From JAWPMT01 sp965267435 (GTDB lineage: Bacteria > Bacteroidota > Bacteroidia > Cytophagales > Cyclobacteriaceae): a DNA stretch of 64,000 bases. How positions within the stretch are numbered: the stretch's first letter is position 1; every line of letters begins with the position of its first letter. The stretch spans positions 4,030,001 through 4,094,000 of the forward strand of contig OZ253960.1 of the NCBI GenBank assembly GCA_965267435.1. The letters run 5' to 3'. The translations under genes were made by a program, and so were the position numbers. Shown here piece by piece: positions 55,571 to 63,533 of the stretch. Under the pieces are notes generated by a model. That model had not been told where the DNA came from, searched no databases, and worked only from the letters and a program-made list of their open reading frames with translations.

Positions 55571-56008
55571 ATGATGACGATCAATGTTTACTTAACCTTT
55601 GACGGTAATTGTGAGGAAGCCTTCAATTTTTACCAATCCGTTTTCGGAGGAGATTTTCAGTCCCTCTCCCGTTTTGCGGAAATGCCTCCTCAGGAGGGCA
55701 TGCCGCCAATTCCTGATGCTGAGAAGGACAACATCATGCACATGAGCCTTCCGATAGGTTCAGGCACCGTACTAATGGGCAGCGACACAGCAGCGGGATT
55801 TGGTCCTCCACTGGTCACAGGAAACAACTTTTCTATTTCTATAGATACAGATACAAGGGAGGACGCTGACCGCGTCTTCAGGGAGCTGTCGGCAGGTGGC
55901 TCGGTGACCATGCCTATGTCAGATACTTTTTGGGGTTCCTACTTTGGGATGGTGACGGATAAGTTTAAGATCCAGTGGATGGTAAGTGTCGAGCAAACCC
56001 CCGACTGA
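55571..56008 (+). CDS. VOC-superfamily (PhnB-like) protein
   Basis: 145 residues from the ATG at 55571 (an adjacent ATG at 55574 is equally possible; the longer open frame upstream is not protein-like). It has the PhnB/glyoxalase pattern: VYLTFDGNCEEAFNFYQSVFGG at the start, DNIMHMSLPIG, TVLMGSD, and FWGSYFGMVTDKFKIQWMV at the end. VOC proteins use a metal in glyoxalase, dioxygenase or epimerase reactions, but PhnB-like members are mostly uncharacterised. It is convergent with the sterol-desaturase-family gene. Confidence 0.9.
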   Translation: MMTINVYLTFDGNCEEAFNFYQSVFGGDFQSLSRFAEMPPQEGMPPIPDAEKDNIMHMSLPIGSGTVLMGSDTAAGFGPPLVTGNNFSISIDTDTREDADRVFRELSAGGSVTMPMSDTFWGSYFGMVTDKFKIQWMVSVEQTPD

Positions 56009-56031
56009 AAAACAAGCTCACTCCGTGTGAA

Positions 56032-56865
56032 TCATCCCTCGCCTTCACCTGGCTGACGATAGGGCTGGAATGGAATGGACAGTAGATTCTTCAGGCTCGT
56101 ATTTTCTTCCGTACTCATGTGTGTGTCAATGCCATATGTGAGCTGATGCACATCATCCACATAATGGAAAGTGCCAAAGAGCCGGTCCCAGATGGAAAAG
56201 ATATTGCCATAATTGGTGTCGGTCAATGGTTGCTTATAATGATGGTGTACTTTATGCATATTGGGAGTGACAAACAACAGCGAAAGGACCTTATCCAATT
56301 TGTGCGGGACGTTCAAGTTAGCGTGCGTCATATGGCCAAACAGTACCGACAGGGATTGGTACAGCATGACCACTCCCATCGGAGCACCCACTACCATCAC
56401 GGCAATGATCGTGAACCCTATTCGAAAGATAGTCTCTCCCGGGTGGTGCCTGAGACCGGTAGTCACATCCACAGTGGTGTCACTGTGATGCACGACGTGA
56501 AACTTCCACATCCACTTGACCTTGTGCTCCACGAAATGAACCAGGTAAGCACCGATGGCATCAAGCATCATAACCCCGACGACCACCTGCAGCCAAAGCG
56601 GCATCTCCACTATATATAGTAGACCAAACTGATTGGCAGTCACCAAATCAGATGCAGCGAGCAACACTCCCGCCAGACCAAAACCAATAATGGCCGTGGT
56701 CATGGTGAAAAAGAGGTTGAGCCCGGCGTGACGGACCTTGCGGTACTGAAACCGGAATATGGGTAAGACACCCTCCGCAATCCAGAAAATGACGATGCCC
56801 CCCATCAATAGGACACTGCGAAACCACGTGGGAACATCTTCGAAAAAGGCTATTAGCTCTGCCAT
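56032..56865 (-). CDS. Sterol desaturase/fatty acid hydroxylase-family membrane protein
   Basis: 277 residues with four to five membrane helices. The three histidine boxes of the di-iron hydroxylases are present: HFVEH, HVVHH and the last HKVHHH, plus the usual H in MTHANLN. Members hydroxylate or desaturate lipids such as fatty acids, ceramides, sterols and carotenoids. In Cytophagales a role on sphingo- or sulfonolipids is conceivable but not supported by neighbours. It is divergent from blaI with 138 bp between. Confidence 0.9.
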   Translation of the reverse strand: MAELIAFFEDVPTWFRSVLLMGGIVIFWIAEGVLPIFRFQYRKVRHAGLNLFFTMTTAIIGFGLAGVLLAASDLVTANQFGLLYIVEMPLWLQVVVGVMMLDAIGAYLVHFVEHKVKWMWKFHVVHHSDTTVDVTTGLRHHPGETIFRIGFTIIAVMVVGAPMGVVMLYQSLSVLFGHMTHANLNVPHKLDKVLSLLFVTPNMHKVHHHYKQPLTDTNYGNIFSIWDRLFGTFHYVDDVHQLTYGIDTHMSTEENTSLKNLLSIPFQPYRQPGEGEG

Positions 56866-56952
56866 GGGTCATGATGTTAATTCGTCGAAAATACTAAATG
56901 TTGAATTGCTATGTTTCAGAAATCTCGGTGATACACCGTTCAATAATTTATT

Positions 56953-56996
56953 ACTATTAAAATAGTTGTATAATTATAACTATCGTTATAGTTTTG
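56953..56996 (+). promoter_or_regulatory. Promoter and palindromic operators of the BlaI-type regulator
   Basis: TTG (56966-56968), 20 bp, and TAgtTTTG (56989-56996) form a promoter of the same geometry as that of rpoD. Two palindromes overlap it: ACTATTaaAATAGT (56953-56966) and TATAACtatcGTTATA (56975-56990), the second lying between the -33 and -7 boxes. Transcription would start at about 57002, one or two bases before the start codon, so the mRNA may be leaderless. Confidence 0.65.
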
Positions 56997-57003
56997 AGGG
57001 CAG

Positions 57004-57387
57004 ATGAAGGAATTGACCAAAGCTGAAGAGCAATTGATGAAGCTCCTATGGAGGCTGAATCGAGCGCACCTAAAAGATATAGTGGATGCTTATCCTGAGC
57101 CGAAGCCTGCGTACACAACCATCTCCACCGTCGTGAATGTGCTCGTGAAAAAAGGCTTCATCAAGTTTCAAGCACATGGTAAAGTGCGAGAATACTTCCC
57201 TGCATTTAGTCGACAGCAATACCTGGCCCATCATGTGGGCACAATGGTGAGAGGATTTTTTGATGGTTCTCCAAGAAAATTTGCTTCCTTCTTTGCTCAA
57301 AATCAAGACATGAGCGTAGAGGAGCTTCAAGAGATACGAAACCTGATCGACGACGAAATCAGAAAGCAACAATCTCAAGATGACTGA
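57004..57387 (+). CDS. BlaI/MecI/CopY-family repressor
   Basis: 127 residues: the winged-helix DNA-binding half (about 1-75; LTKAEEQLMKLLWRL, YTTISTVVNVLVKKGFIK, GKVREYFPAFSRQQY) and a C-terminal dimerisation helix bundle. BlaI-type repressors bind palindromes and are inactivated by proteolysis when the partner M56 sensor detects cell-wall damage. The gene overlaps the M56/M23 gene by 8 bp, so they are translationally coupled. Two palindromes sit on its promoter. Confidence 0.92.
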   Translation: MKELTKAEEQLMKLLWRLNRAHLKDIVDAYPEPKPAYTTISTVVNVLVKKGFIKFQAHGKVREYFPAFSRQQYLAHHVGTMVRGFFDGSPRKFASFFAQNQDMSVEELQEIRNLIDDEIRKQQSQDD

Positions 57388-58786
57388 GTTTCTGACCTAC
57401 CTTTTGAAGGCAGCTCTTCTCCACGCAGCCCTGGGGCTCATTTATTTGCTCCTATTGCAACGGCAAAAGACATTTGCCTTCAACCGATCCTACCTGGTGG
57501 GCGCCCTTCTACTTGGGCTCCTGGTTCCACTGCTTCAATTGCCTTCCTCGGCACCTGAGAACATTCATCAATTGCATCAGGCGTATGTTGAGCCCTTCTC
57601 TGAGTCTGTCGAAAACATGATGCCAGTAAGTACCCTGGTTGGAACCAAAAGTGCTGATAAATCAGGTACCTATTGGACCCTTGCGTTGTGCGGTCTTATG
57701 GCCGCCGCCTCACTACTCTTGCTGACACGGTTTGCCATCCACCTCAGACAGCTCCGCCGTCATACACGGAATAGAAACCATATCCAACACAAAGACTATA
57801 GGCTCTACCCAACACCGGACGGGGAGCGAGATGTATTCTCCTTTTTCTCTAACATATTCATTCCTGTACAATATTGGAAAAGGCCAGAATTCGACACACT
57901 ACTCACGCATGAGCTGGCTCATGCCAGACGATTGCATAGCCTTGACAGACTCCTGCTGGACTTCATCATTGCTCTTTTTTGGTTCAATCCCTTTATCTAC
58001 CTGTACCGCCGAGAGCTAATGGCCATTCACGAGTACCAGGCTGATGAGATGGTCCTATCCCAATTTCCTGATAAACGAATGTATCAGGAGTTGATATATC
58101 AGTTCATCTCCAGCGACAACCTCCGAATGTCCAGTCCTCTTGGTAATTACTTTATCAAAAACAGAATTAAAATGATGAACAAGAGCAAAAACTCAAAATC
58201 GGCGAGGATCGCCACTTACTCGACCATGTGTCTGTCATTGTTTGTAGCCCTGGGCTTTGCAGGCAGCGACAACGGAGGAACATCTGAAGACTTTCGAGTA
58301 ATCGGGCCGTTCACCGAACCCTTCGAATTATTTGTACCAGACTTCGAGCGATTGTACGCCAGCCCACAGCCATCGCTGTTTCCCGTGAACCAGAAGTCCG
58401 AGCACCGAATCTCCTCGGAATTTGGTCGTAGAAAGAATCCATGGACCGGCGAGGAACAGTACCATAATGGCATCGATATCGTCGCTCCCGTGGGTACAGA
58501 GGTCTATGCCACAGCGGATGGAGTCGTCGAAGAGGCCAAGATACATGTCGATGCCTGGGGCCACTCAGTAATTATTCAGCACGAAGACGACAGCTTTACT
58601 ACCAGATATGCTCACATGGAGCGATTTGTCGTGGAGGATGGGGACAAAGTGAAGGCCGGTCAGGTGATTGGGTATGTTGGGTCCACTGGAAAATCAACAG
58701 GCCCTCACCTGCACTATTCAGTTGCAAAAGACGGCCGGTTCGTAGATCCTTGGAATTACATCTCCGATTATAAAGCGGAGGAATAA
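57380..58786 (+). CDS. BlaR1-like M56 sensor peptidase fused to an M23 (LytM) endopeptidase
   Basis: 468 residues. Membrane helices near 6-25, 30-50 and 95-115, then the M56 zinc protease loop with HELAHARRLHSLDRLL (about 177-192), HEYQADEMVL and a further helix near 275-292. From about residue 340 comes an extracytoplasmic M23 domain: SSEFGRRKNP, HNGIDIVAP (metal His and Asp) and GPHLHYSV (metal His), ending with WNYISD. M56 proteins cleave the BlaI repressor on sensing wall stress; M23 enzymes cut peptidoglycan cross-links. M23/M56 fusions recur in Bacteroidota. There is no beta-lactamase in the window. Confidence 0.93.
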   Translation: MTEFLTYLLKAALLHAALGLIYLLLLQRQKTFAFNRSYLVGALLLGLLVPLLQLPSSAPENIHQLHQAYVEPFSESVENMMPVSTLVGTKSADKSGTYWTLALCGLMAAASLLLLTRFAIHLRQLRRHTRNRNHIQHKDYRLYPTPDGERDVFSFFSNIFIPVQYWKRPEFDTLLTHELAHARRLHSLDRLLLDFIIALFWFNPFIYLYRRELMAIHEYQADEMVLSQFPDKRMYQELIYQFISSDNLRMSSPLGNYFIKNRIKMMNKSKNSKSARIATYSTMCLSLFVALGFAGSDNGGTSEDFRVIGPFTEPFELFVPDFERLYASPQPSLFPVNQKSEHRISSEFGRRKNPWTGEEQYHNGIDIVAPVGTEVYATADGVVEEAKIHVDAWGHSVIIQHEDDSFTTRYAHMERFVVEDGDKVKAGQVIGYVGSTGKSTGPHLHYSVAKDGRFVDPWNYISDYKAEE

Positions 58787-59138
58787 TTAGAACCATTTGG
58801 AGGTCCCGGCAAAAGTTTGGGGCCTCTGTCCAATGGCCGGCATGGATTCGAACGACAACAAGCCCATCGAATAGAGGCCCGGCCCCGCACCCAAATCGAG
58901 GCCCTATGTTGCCAGAGACTCTTTCCTGGCACCTTCAGAAAAAACGACACAGAACAGTTATTTGAGAAAAATACTGTTCGATGACCTTGCGCCCAAAGCT
59001 CAACTAGTGACAAACGCCCATTTTGACTTTTGCGGCGTTCATCGAAGATTTGCTCCCGCTGACCGAAAATATTCCCGTCTACTCCACCTACCGGCTTACT
59101 TTCGTTTCAGCCTTTGTACAACAACAGCATAGAAAATC
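58787..59138. other. Intergenic stretch with alternative hairpins
   Basis: GAGGTCCC (58800-58807) can pair with GGGGCCTC (58819-58826), and the overlapping GGGCCTCT (58820-58827) can instead pair with AGAGGCCC (58873-58880); GAGGCCC occurs again at 58896-58902. The alternatives are mutually exclusive. No T-run follows the first hairpin. No coding frame or promoter consensus is seen in the rest. Confidence 0.35.
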
Positions 59139-59525
59139 ATGACGCCATACTCGTGTCTAATTATAGACTCCAACAAGTTCTTTAGTGGTATTCTCTCTGA
59201 GCTTGTCGTCCTTTGTCCAGAGCTGGAACTGGTAGATGTAGTTAAGGATGGGGACGACCACTCGTGGTCAACCCGAGAAGATCTCGATGTAGTATTCTAT
59301 GATCCCGACGTGCTGGGAAGCCGGGGAAGGGAGCTCTTGAATCACTTGCCCGGAAGCCCCCAGTTGATCATCATATCGAGCGATGAAGAATACGCCATCC
59401 AAGCTCTGATGAGCAACGTGACAGACTTCCTCGAGAAATCAATTCTTACTTCTGAACGTTTCCGACAAACAGTATCCCTTATAAGGAGCAATGCACGAGA
59501 ACGTGTGCCTGTCATTCGGGAATGA
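59139..59525 (+). CDS. Solitary response-regulator receiver domain
   Basis: 128 residues, only a receiver domain. The order of motifs resembles the LytTR-type receivers of Bacteroidota: CLIIDSN at the start, LDVVFYDPDVLG with the phospho-acceptor Asp, IIISSDEEYAIQAL and TDFLEKSI, with the Lys retained in the place of the usual LKP. The acidic pocket is reduced (IIDSN in place of the usual DD or ED). No output domain and no adjacent kinase. It may be a phosphorylation sink or adaptor. Confidence 0.75.
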   Translation: MTPYSCLIIDSNKFFSGILSELVVLCPELELVDVVKDGDDHSWSTREDLDVVFYDPDVLGSRGRELLNHLPGSPQLIIISSDEEYAIQALMSNVTDFLEKSILTSERFRQTVSLIRSNARERVPVIRE

Positions 59526-59550
59526 GTGGGAACAGCTCTCAGGCGATTTC

Positions 59551-60645
59551 CTAATCTCCTAGTGAAATATTCATGCCCCTGGCGACCTGCAACAGATAGT
59601 TGGTAGGCTCAATCGTCTTGTAGTGGCGCGTAGCCTCCACCAACGTCACGGTCTGGAAGTCGTTATTTCGGTACACTACCATCTGTCCAAACTCTTGCTC
59701 AAGGACCATCTCGAAGGCCTTGATACCGAACGATGTGGACAGTACACGGTCAAATGCCACCGGGCTCCCTCCACGCTGCAGATGGCCAAGGATCATCTCG
59801 CGCATAGCTGCTCGACATCCATTCTCTTTGAGCTGCTCTGACAACAGATAGGACACGCCGCCAAGGCGCCTCATCTTATATCCGACTTCCGAGCTCTTTT
59901 CGTCCACCACGGCCACACCTTTGGCTCTGGCACCCTCCGCTATAACGACTATCGCATAGCCTCTACCCCCATCGTATCGATCATGAATATGTGACACGAC
60001 CTTGTCCACGTCATAGGGGATCTCAGGTATCAGACAAGCATGCGCACCACCCGATATAGCCGCATGAAGCGCTATCCACCCGGCATCGCGCCCCATTAAT
60101 TCGAGGATAATCACTCGGTCATGGCTCTTTGCAGTACTCTGCAACTTGTCAATAGCTGAAGACGCCTCTTGCACCGCACTTTGGAAACCAAACGTGAAAT
60201 CCGTGGCAGCCAGGTCGTTGTCAATCGTTTTAGGCACGCCAATTATATTCACCCCTCTCTCAAAAAGCATCTGAGAAATCCGTTGTGAACCATCACCACC
60301 AATGCTTACGACCGCTTCGAATCCCAGATCCTGAATTTTCAGCACCAGCTCTTCCGTAACGTCTTTCTCCACCAAAGTGCCATCGTCCTGCATTACAGGA
60401 AAACTTGCTGGATCACCTTTAGTAGTTGCCTTAATGATTGTACCGCCCAGTCTGTGGATCTCTTCACAAGCCTCTGGTGTCAGTTCAACCACCTCAGTTG
60501 GCTCTCGCATGATGCCATGGTAAGCTTCCACACTACCATAAACCTTCCAACCCCCCTCGACATGGGCCCTAACTACGATGGCTTTGATCACGGCATTGAG
60601 TCCAGGACAGTCTCCACCACCTGTGAGAACAAGTAACTTTTTCAT
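59551..60645 (-). CDS. pfkA: 6-phosphofructokinase
   Basis: 364 residues, longer than E. coli PfkA (320), as in the group III enzymes of several phyla. Motifs: GGGDCPGLNAVIKAIV (nucleotide loop), IGGDGSQRISQML, PKTIDNDLAATDFTFGFQSA (catalytic region), ELMGRDAGWIALHAA and LGHLQRGGSPVAFDR. The Gly in GGDGS suggests ATP, whereas the Lys in PKTIDND is found in PPi-dependent and group III ATP enzymes; ATP is the more likely donor but this is not certain. It phosphorylates fructose-6-phosphate in glycolysis. Confidence 0.92.
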   Translation of the reverse strand: MKKLLVLTGGGDCPGLNAVIKAIVVRAHVEGGWKVYGSVEAYHGIMREPTEVVELTPEACEEIHRLGGTIIKATTKGDPASFPVMQDDGTLVEKDVTEELVLKIQDLGFEAVVSIGGDGSQRISQMLFERGVNIIGVPKTIDNDLAATDFTFGFQSAVQEASSAIDKLQSTAKSHDRVIILELMGRDAGWIALHAAISGGAHACLIPEIPYDVDKVVSHIHDRYDGGRGYAIVVIAEGARAKGVAVVDEKSSEVGYKMRRLGGVSYLLSEQLKENGCRAAMREMILGHLQRGGSPVAFDRVLSTSFGIKAFEMVLEQEFGQMVVYRNNDFQTVTLVEATRHYKTIEPTNYLLQVARGMNISLGD

Positions 60646-60796
60646 GAATTAGAGAATTTATGTGCGGTTGATTATCCTTTGTCTCTCCTACCAAATTATC
60701 GATTTCGCCATCAAAAGCTAACAATGCTCCGCTCAATACAAGACAAAAGTTTTCATCACTTAACATCCCTGGTGCCAGTTTCGAGAATTGACCATC

Positions 60797-60804
60797 TATT
60801 TTTG
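60797..60804 (+). promoter_or_regulatory. -7 promoter element before the pyrophosphatase gene
   Basis: TAttTTTG matches the consensus and would start the transcript near 60810, almost at the first ATG (60813). The second in-frame ATG at 60825 would give a short leader. The -33 box is weak. Confidence 0.4.
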
Positions 60805-60812
60805 GCTCACCA

Positions 60813-62051
60813 ATGCAAAAGACAATGCGCTTAACCCTCATATTCCTGTGGTGTCTATCAATGACAGCCGTGGCACAAGATGGTACTGACCGGCCCTACG
60901 TTTTACTAGTGTCGTTCGACGGCTTCAGGTATGACTACGAGGATATCCACGGGACACCCAACTTTAGCAGGATCGCTCAGCAGGGAGCCAAGGCTGAATC
61001 CTTGATCCCTTCGTTTCCTTCCAAGACCTTCCCAAATCACTACACTATTGTCACTGGGATGTATCCACAAAACCACGGTCTGGTTGACAACAGCTTTTAT
61101 GACCCCAACCGACGAGTGACATATGTGGTCAGGAATCGTGAGCTTGTCCAAGATGCCTATTTCTACGGCGGCATCCCACTGTGGCAGCTCGTCTCCCGCA
61201 ATGGCCTTAGATCCGGCTCCTATTTTTGGGTGGGATCAGAAGCGCCGGTGGCAGGCTCTTTCCCTGACTATTACAAGCTCTATGACAGCAAAGTGCCCAA
61301 CGAAGAAAGAATAAAGGCAGTTTTTGAGTGGTTTGACCTACCCCCTTCAGAGCGTCCACAGCTGGTTACGCTGTATTTCTCTGATGTCGATACGCAAGGA
61401 CATCGTTATGGTCCCACATCGCAGGAAACAAAAGAGACTGTGAGAGACGCCGACCGACTCCTGGGGATAATTTTGGACAATGTCGCTGCGCAGGACTTGC
61501 CCATCAATGTGATTGTCACATCCGATCATGGGATGGTTCCCGTCAAAAACGAGGCAGCGTCCACGATTGATATTCGCCCCTTTTTTGACGGTATAGACGA
61601 TGAAATCCAATACGTCACCAATGGCACTCACTGTCACATTTATGTCGCTGACAAAGAGAGGGTCAAAGACGTGTTTCAGCACATAAAGGCCTTAGCTGCA
61701 CCGGCTAAGGTTCACCTGAAAAGCGAGACACCGGAGCATTGGCACTATAACCAAGGTGATCGCCTGGGAGATATCATTATCTCTGCACCCGCAGGCATGG
61801 AACTAAGAGATAAACTTTGGAAGAAAAGAGATCCTGGCACCTATTATGGAGCACATGGCTACGATCCGATGGTAAAAGACACGCATGGAATATTTTACGC
61901 GATGGGACCTAATATCCGACCGGGCAGTGAGTTACCTCCCATTGAGAATATTCACATCTATCCCCTGATCGCAGAAATACTACAGCTTCCTGTGGACCAT
62001 GTGATAGATGGTAAGTTGGAGGTTATGAGGGGTATCCTTCAGCCCAACTGA
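60813..62051 (+). CDS. Secreted nucleotide pyrophosphatase/phosphodiesterase
   Basis: 412 residues with a signal peptide (ending VAQ, about residue 21). The alkaline-phosphatase-superfamily fold of NPP enzymes is seen: VSFDGFRYDY (metal Asp), SFPSKTFPNHYTIVTG with the nucleophile Thr, FSDVDTQGHRYG, SDHGM and GAHGYDP. Such enzymes hydrolyse nucleotides or phosphodiesters in the periplasm. The start could be the ATG at 60825. The last 13 bp overlap the end of the opposing histidine kinase gene. Confidence 0.92.
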   Translation: MQKTMRLTLIFLWCLSMTAVAQDGTDRPYVLLVSFDGFRYDYEDIHGTPNFSRIAQQGAKAESLIPSFPSKTFPNHYTIVTGMYPQNHGLVDNSFYDPNRRVTYVVRNRELVQDAYFYGGIPLWQLVSRNGLRSGSYFWVGSEAPVAGSFPDYYKLYDSKVPNEERIKAVFEWFDLPPSERPQLVTLYFSDVDTQGHRYGPTSQETKETVRDADRLLGIILDNVAAQDLPINVIVTSDHGMVPVKNEAASTIDIRPFFDGIDDEIQYVTNGTHCHIYVADKERVKDVFQHIKALAAPAKVHLKSETPEHWHYNQGDRLGDIIISAPAGMELRDKLWKKRDPGTYYGAHGYDPMVKDTHGIFYAMGPNIRPGSELPPIENIHIYPLIAEILQLPVDHVIDGKLEVMRGILQPN

Positions 62052-63529
62052 TAGATGGGTAGCGAAAAAGAGAAGGTGGTTCCGCCATTGGGGCGGCTGA
62101 AAACACTGATTGTGGAATCGTGAATCTCCATGATCTTCTTCACTATGGCCAATCCCAGACCCGCACCCACCTGCTCTTGTCCATTCTTGGCCTGCCTGTA
62201 CCTCTCGAAGATCAAGGCCTGATCTTTTTCAGGGATACCCTGCCCAGTATCCTTTATGAGTATCTCCACTTCCTGTTCATGGCTTCTCAACTGCATCGAG
62301 ATAGAACCCCCATCAGGTGTGAATTTCACGGCGTTGTCCATCAGATTTTGAATAGCTCGCTCCACCAAACCCAGATCGGCAAAGACCAATGGCAGCTTCT
62401 CTTCCACCTCCAGGGACAACTTTATATCCTTTTTCCCGGCGAGAATATGGTACTGCATGTACAAATCGCTCACAAGCTCGCTGATCACAAACGGCTCCTT
62501 CACGGGCTCTATCTGATTAGCCTCCAGCTTGGAGTACTCAAATAGCTGAGAGACCAACTTGGAAAGGCGCTCGGTGCTATCATACACTATTTGCAGGTAG
62601 GTCTCTTGCTCTTCAGGGGAGAGATGTGACCTTTTGATCTGCAAAGTCTCCACGTAGCCTTGCATCACTGACAAGGGCGTACGAAGATCGTGAGAGATAT
62701 TGGCAATCAACTCGCGCCGGAGATTCTCGACAGACTTGATCTTCTCAATATTGTCCAGAATCGTAGTCGCCATCGAATTGTAAGTCGTGGCCAACAGTGC
62801 CAGATCTTGCTTTTCAGCATTTTCTATTCGGTAGTGCAGGTCGCCTTCCTTGAATCGGTTAGTGGCATGAATGATCTCCCTGAGATTTCGGGTGAGGTAC
62901 CAGATGGCCAGAGTCCCAAGCAAGGCCACAAACAAAAGCGTGAGCAAAGATGTGCCTACGCCCAGCCTTAAAACATAGCTTGACAGGAGGGAATCCCCGA
63001 CTGTCGCAAACTCTTCTCCCGCCAGGACGATATAGATGTAGCCCGCAGCACCGTCGGTATCAAAATGAGCCGCCGAAAAGATCTTGCGTCTGTCCCTGTT
63101 CCTGGGATCATCACCCAGGATGAAATTCTGACCTCCATCAGCAATAAATGCCCGCACCGGATCGAGGTCCACGTACGTCTTGGGGGACTCTGCTGAGCTG
63201 TGATCCAAAACTACGGAATACAAGACCTTGCCATCCAAGCCAAGGAGGTACACTTCTATTCCGCGATTGACCGCCATCATATCGTGCATCAAGTCACCAA
63301 AAAGGGCCTTATTTACCTCGCCACTCTCCAGAAATGGTCGCTGGTTTTGAAACTTCTCCTCAATCAAATGCTGGGCAAGGTTGGCATTGAGTCGCTGCTC
63401 GGTCTCCAGATGATACTTATTGGCAAAGTAGATCGTGGTACCCACATAGCTGGCGGCAGCAAGGAAAATGATGAGCAGAAAAGAAATGATCAGCTTCGTG
63501 ATCATTCGGTTGGAAACGGTCCGTCGCAT
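62039..63529 (-). CDS. Sensor histidine kinase
   Basis: About 496 residues from the ATG at 63529, 4 bp after the regulator's stop. TM1 near 8-35, a periplasmic sensor region, TM2 near 172-195 (LLTLLFVALLGTLAIWYL), HAMP, HisKA with ISHDLRTPLS and a HATPase domain (NLMDNAVKFTPDGG, DTGQGIP, GAGLGLAIVKKI). It phosphorylates the OmpR-type regulator encoded just upstream. The signal is not known. It ends over the last 13 bp of the pyrophosphatase gene. Confidence 0.95.
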   Translation of the reverse strand: MRRTVSNRMITKLIISFLLIIFLAAASYVGTTIYFANKYHLETEQRLNANLAQHLIEEKFQNQRPFLESGEVNKALFGDLMHDMMAVNRGIEVYLLGLDGKVLYSVVLDHSSAESPKTYVDLDPVRAFIADGGQNFILGDDPRNRDRRKIFSAAHFDTDGAAGYIYIVLAGEEFATVGDSLLSSYVLRLGVGTSLLTLLFVALLGTLAIWYLTRNLREIIHATNRFKEGDLHYRIENAEKQDLALLATTYNSMATTILDNIEKIKSVENLRRELIANISHDLRTPLSVMQGYVETLQIKRSHLSPEEQETYLQIVYDSTERLSKLVSQLFEYSKLEANQIEPVKEPFVISELVSDLYMQYHILAGKKDIKLSLEVEEKLPLVFADLGLVERAIQNLMDNAVKFTPDGGSISMQLRSHEQEVEILIKDTGQGIPEKDQALIFERYRQAKNGQEQVGAGLGLAIVKKIMEIHDSTISVFSRPNGGTTFSFSLPIYQLG

Positions 63530-63533
63530 AGAA

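Noticed and set aside
58844..58853. GGATTCGAAC resembling a tRNA T-loop on the minus strand
   Set aside because: The flanking bases do not form the T-stem and no acceptor or anticodon arm is found.
60569..60841. 90-codon minus-strand frame between pfkA and the pyrophosphatase gene
   Set aside because: It overlaps both genes in another frame, has no signal or family and includes promoter sequence.
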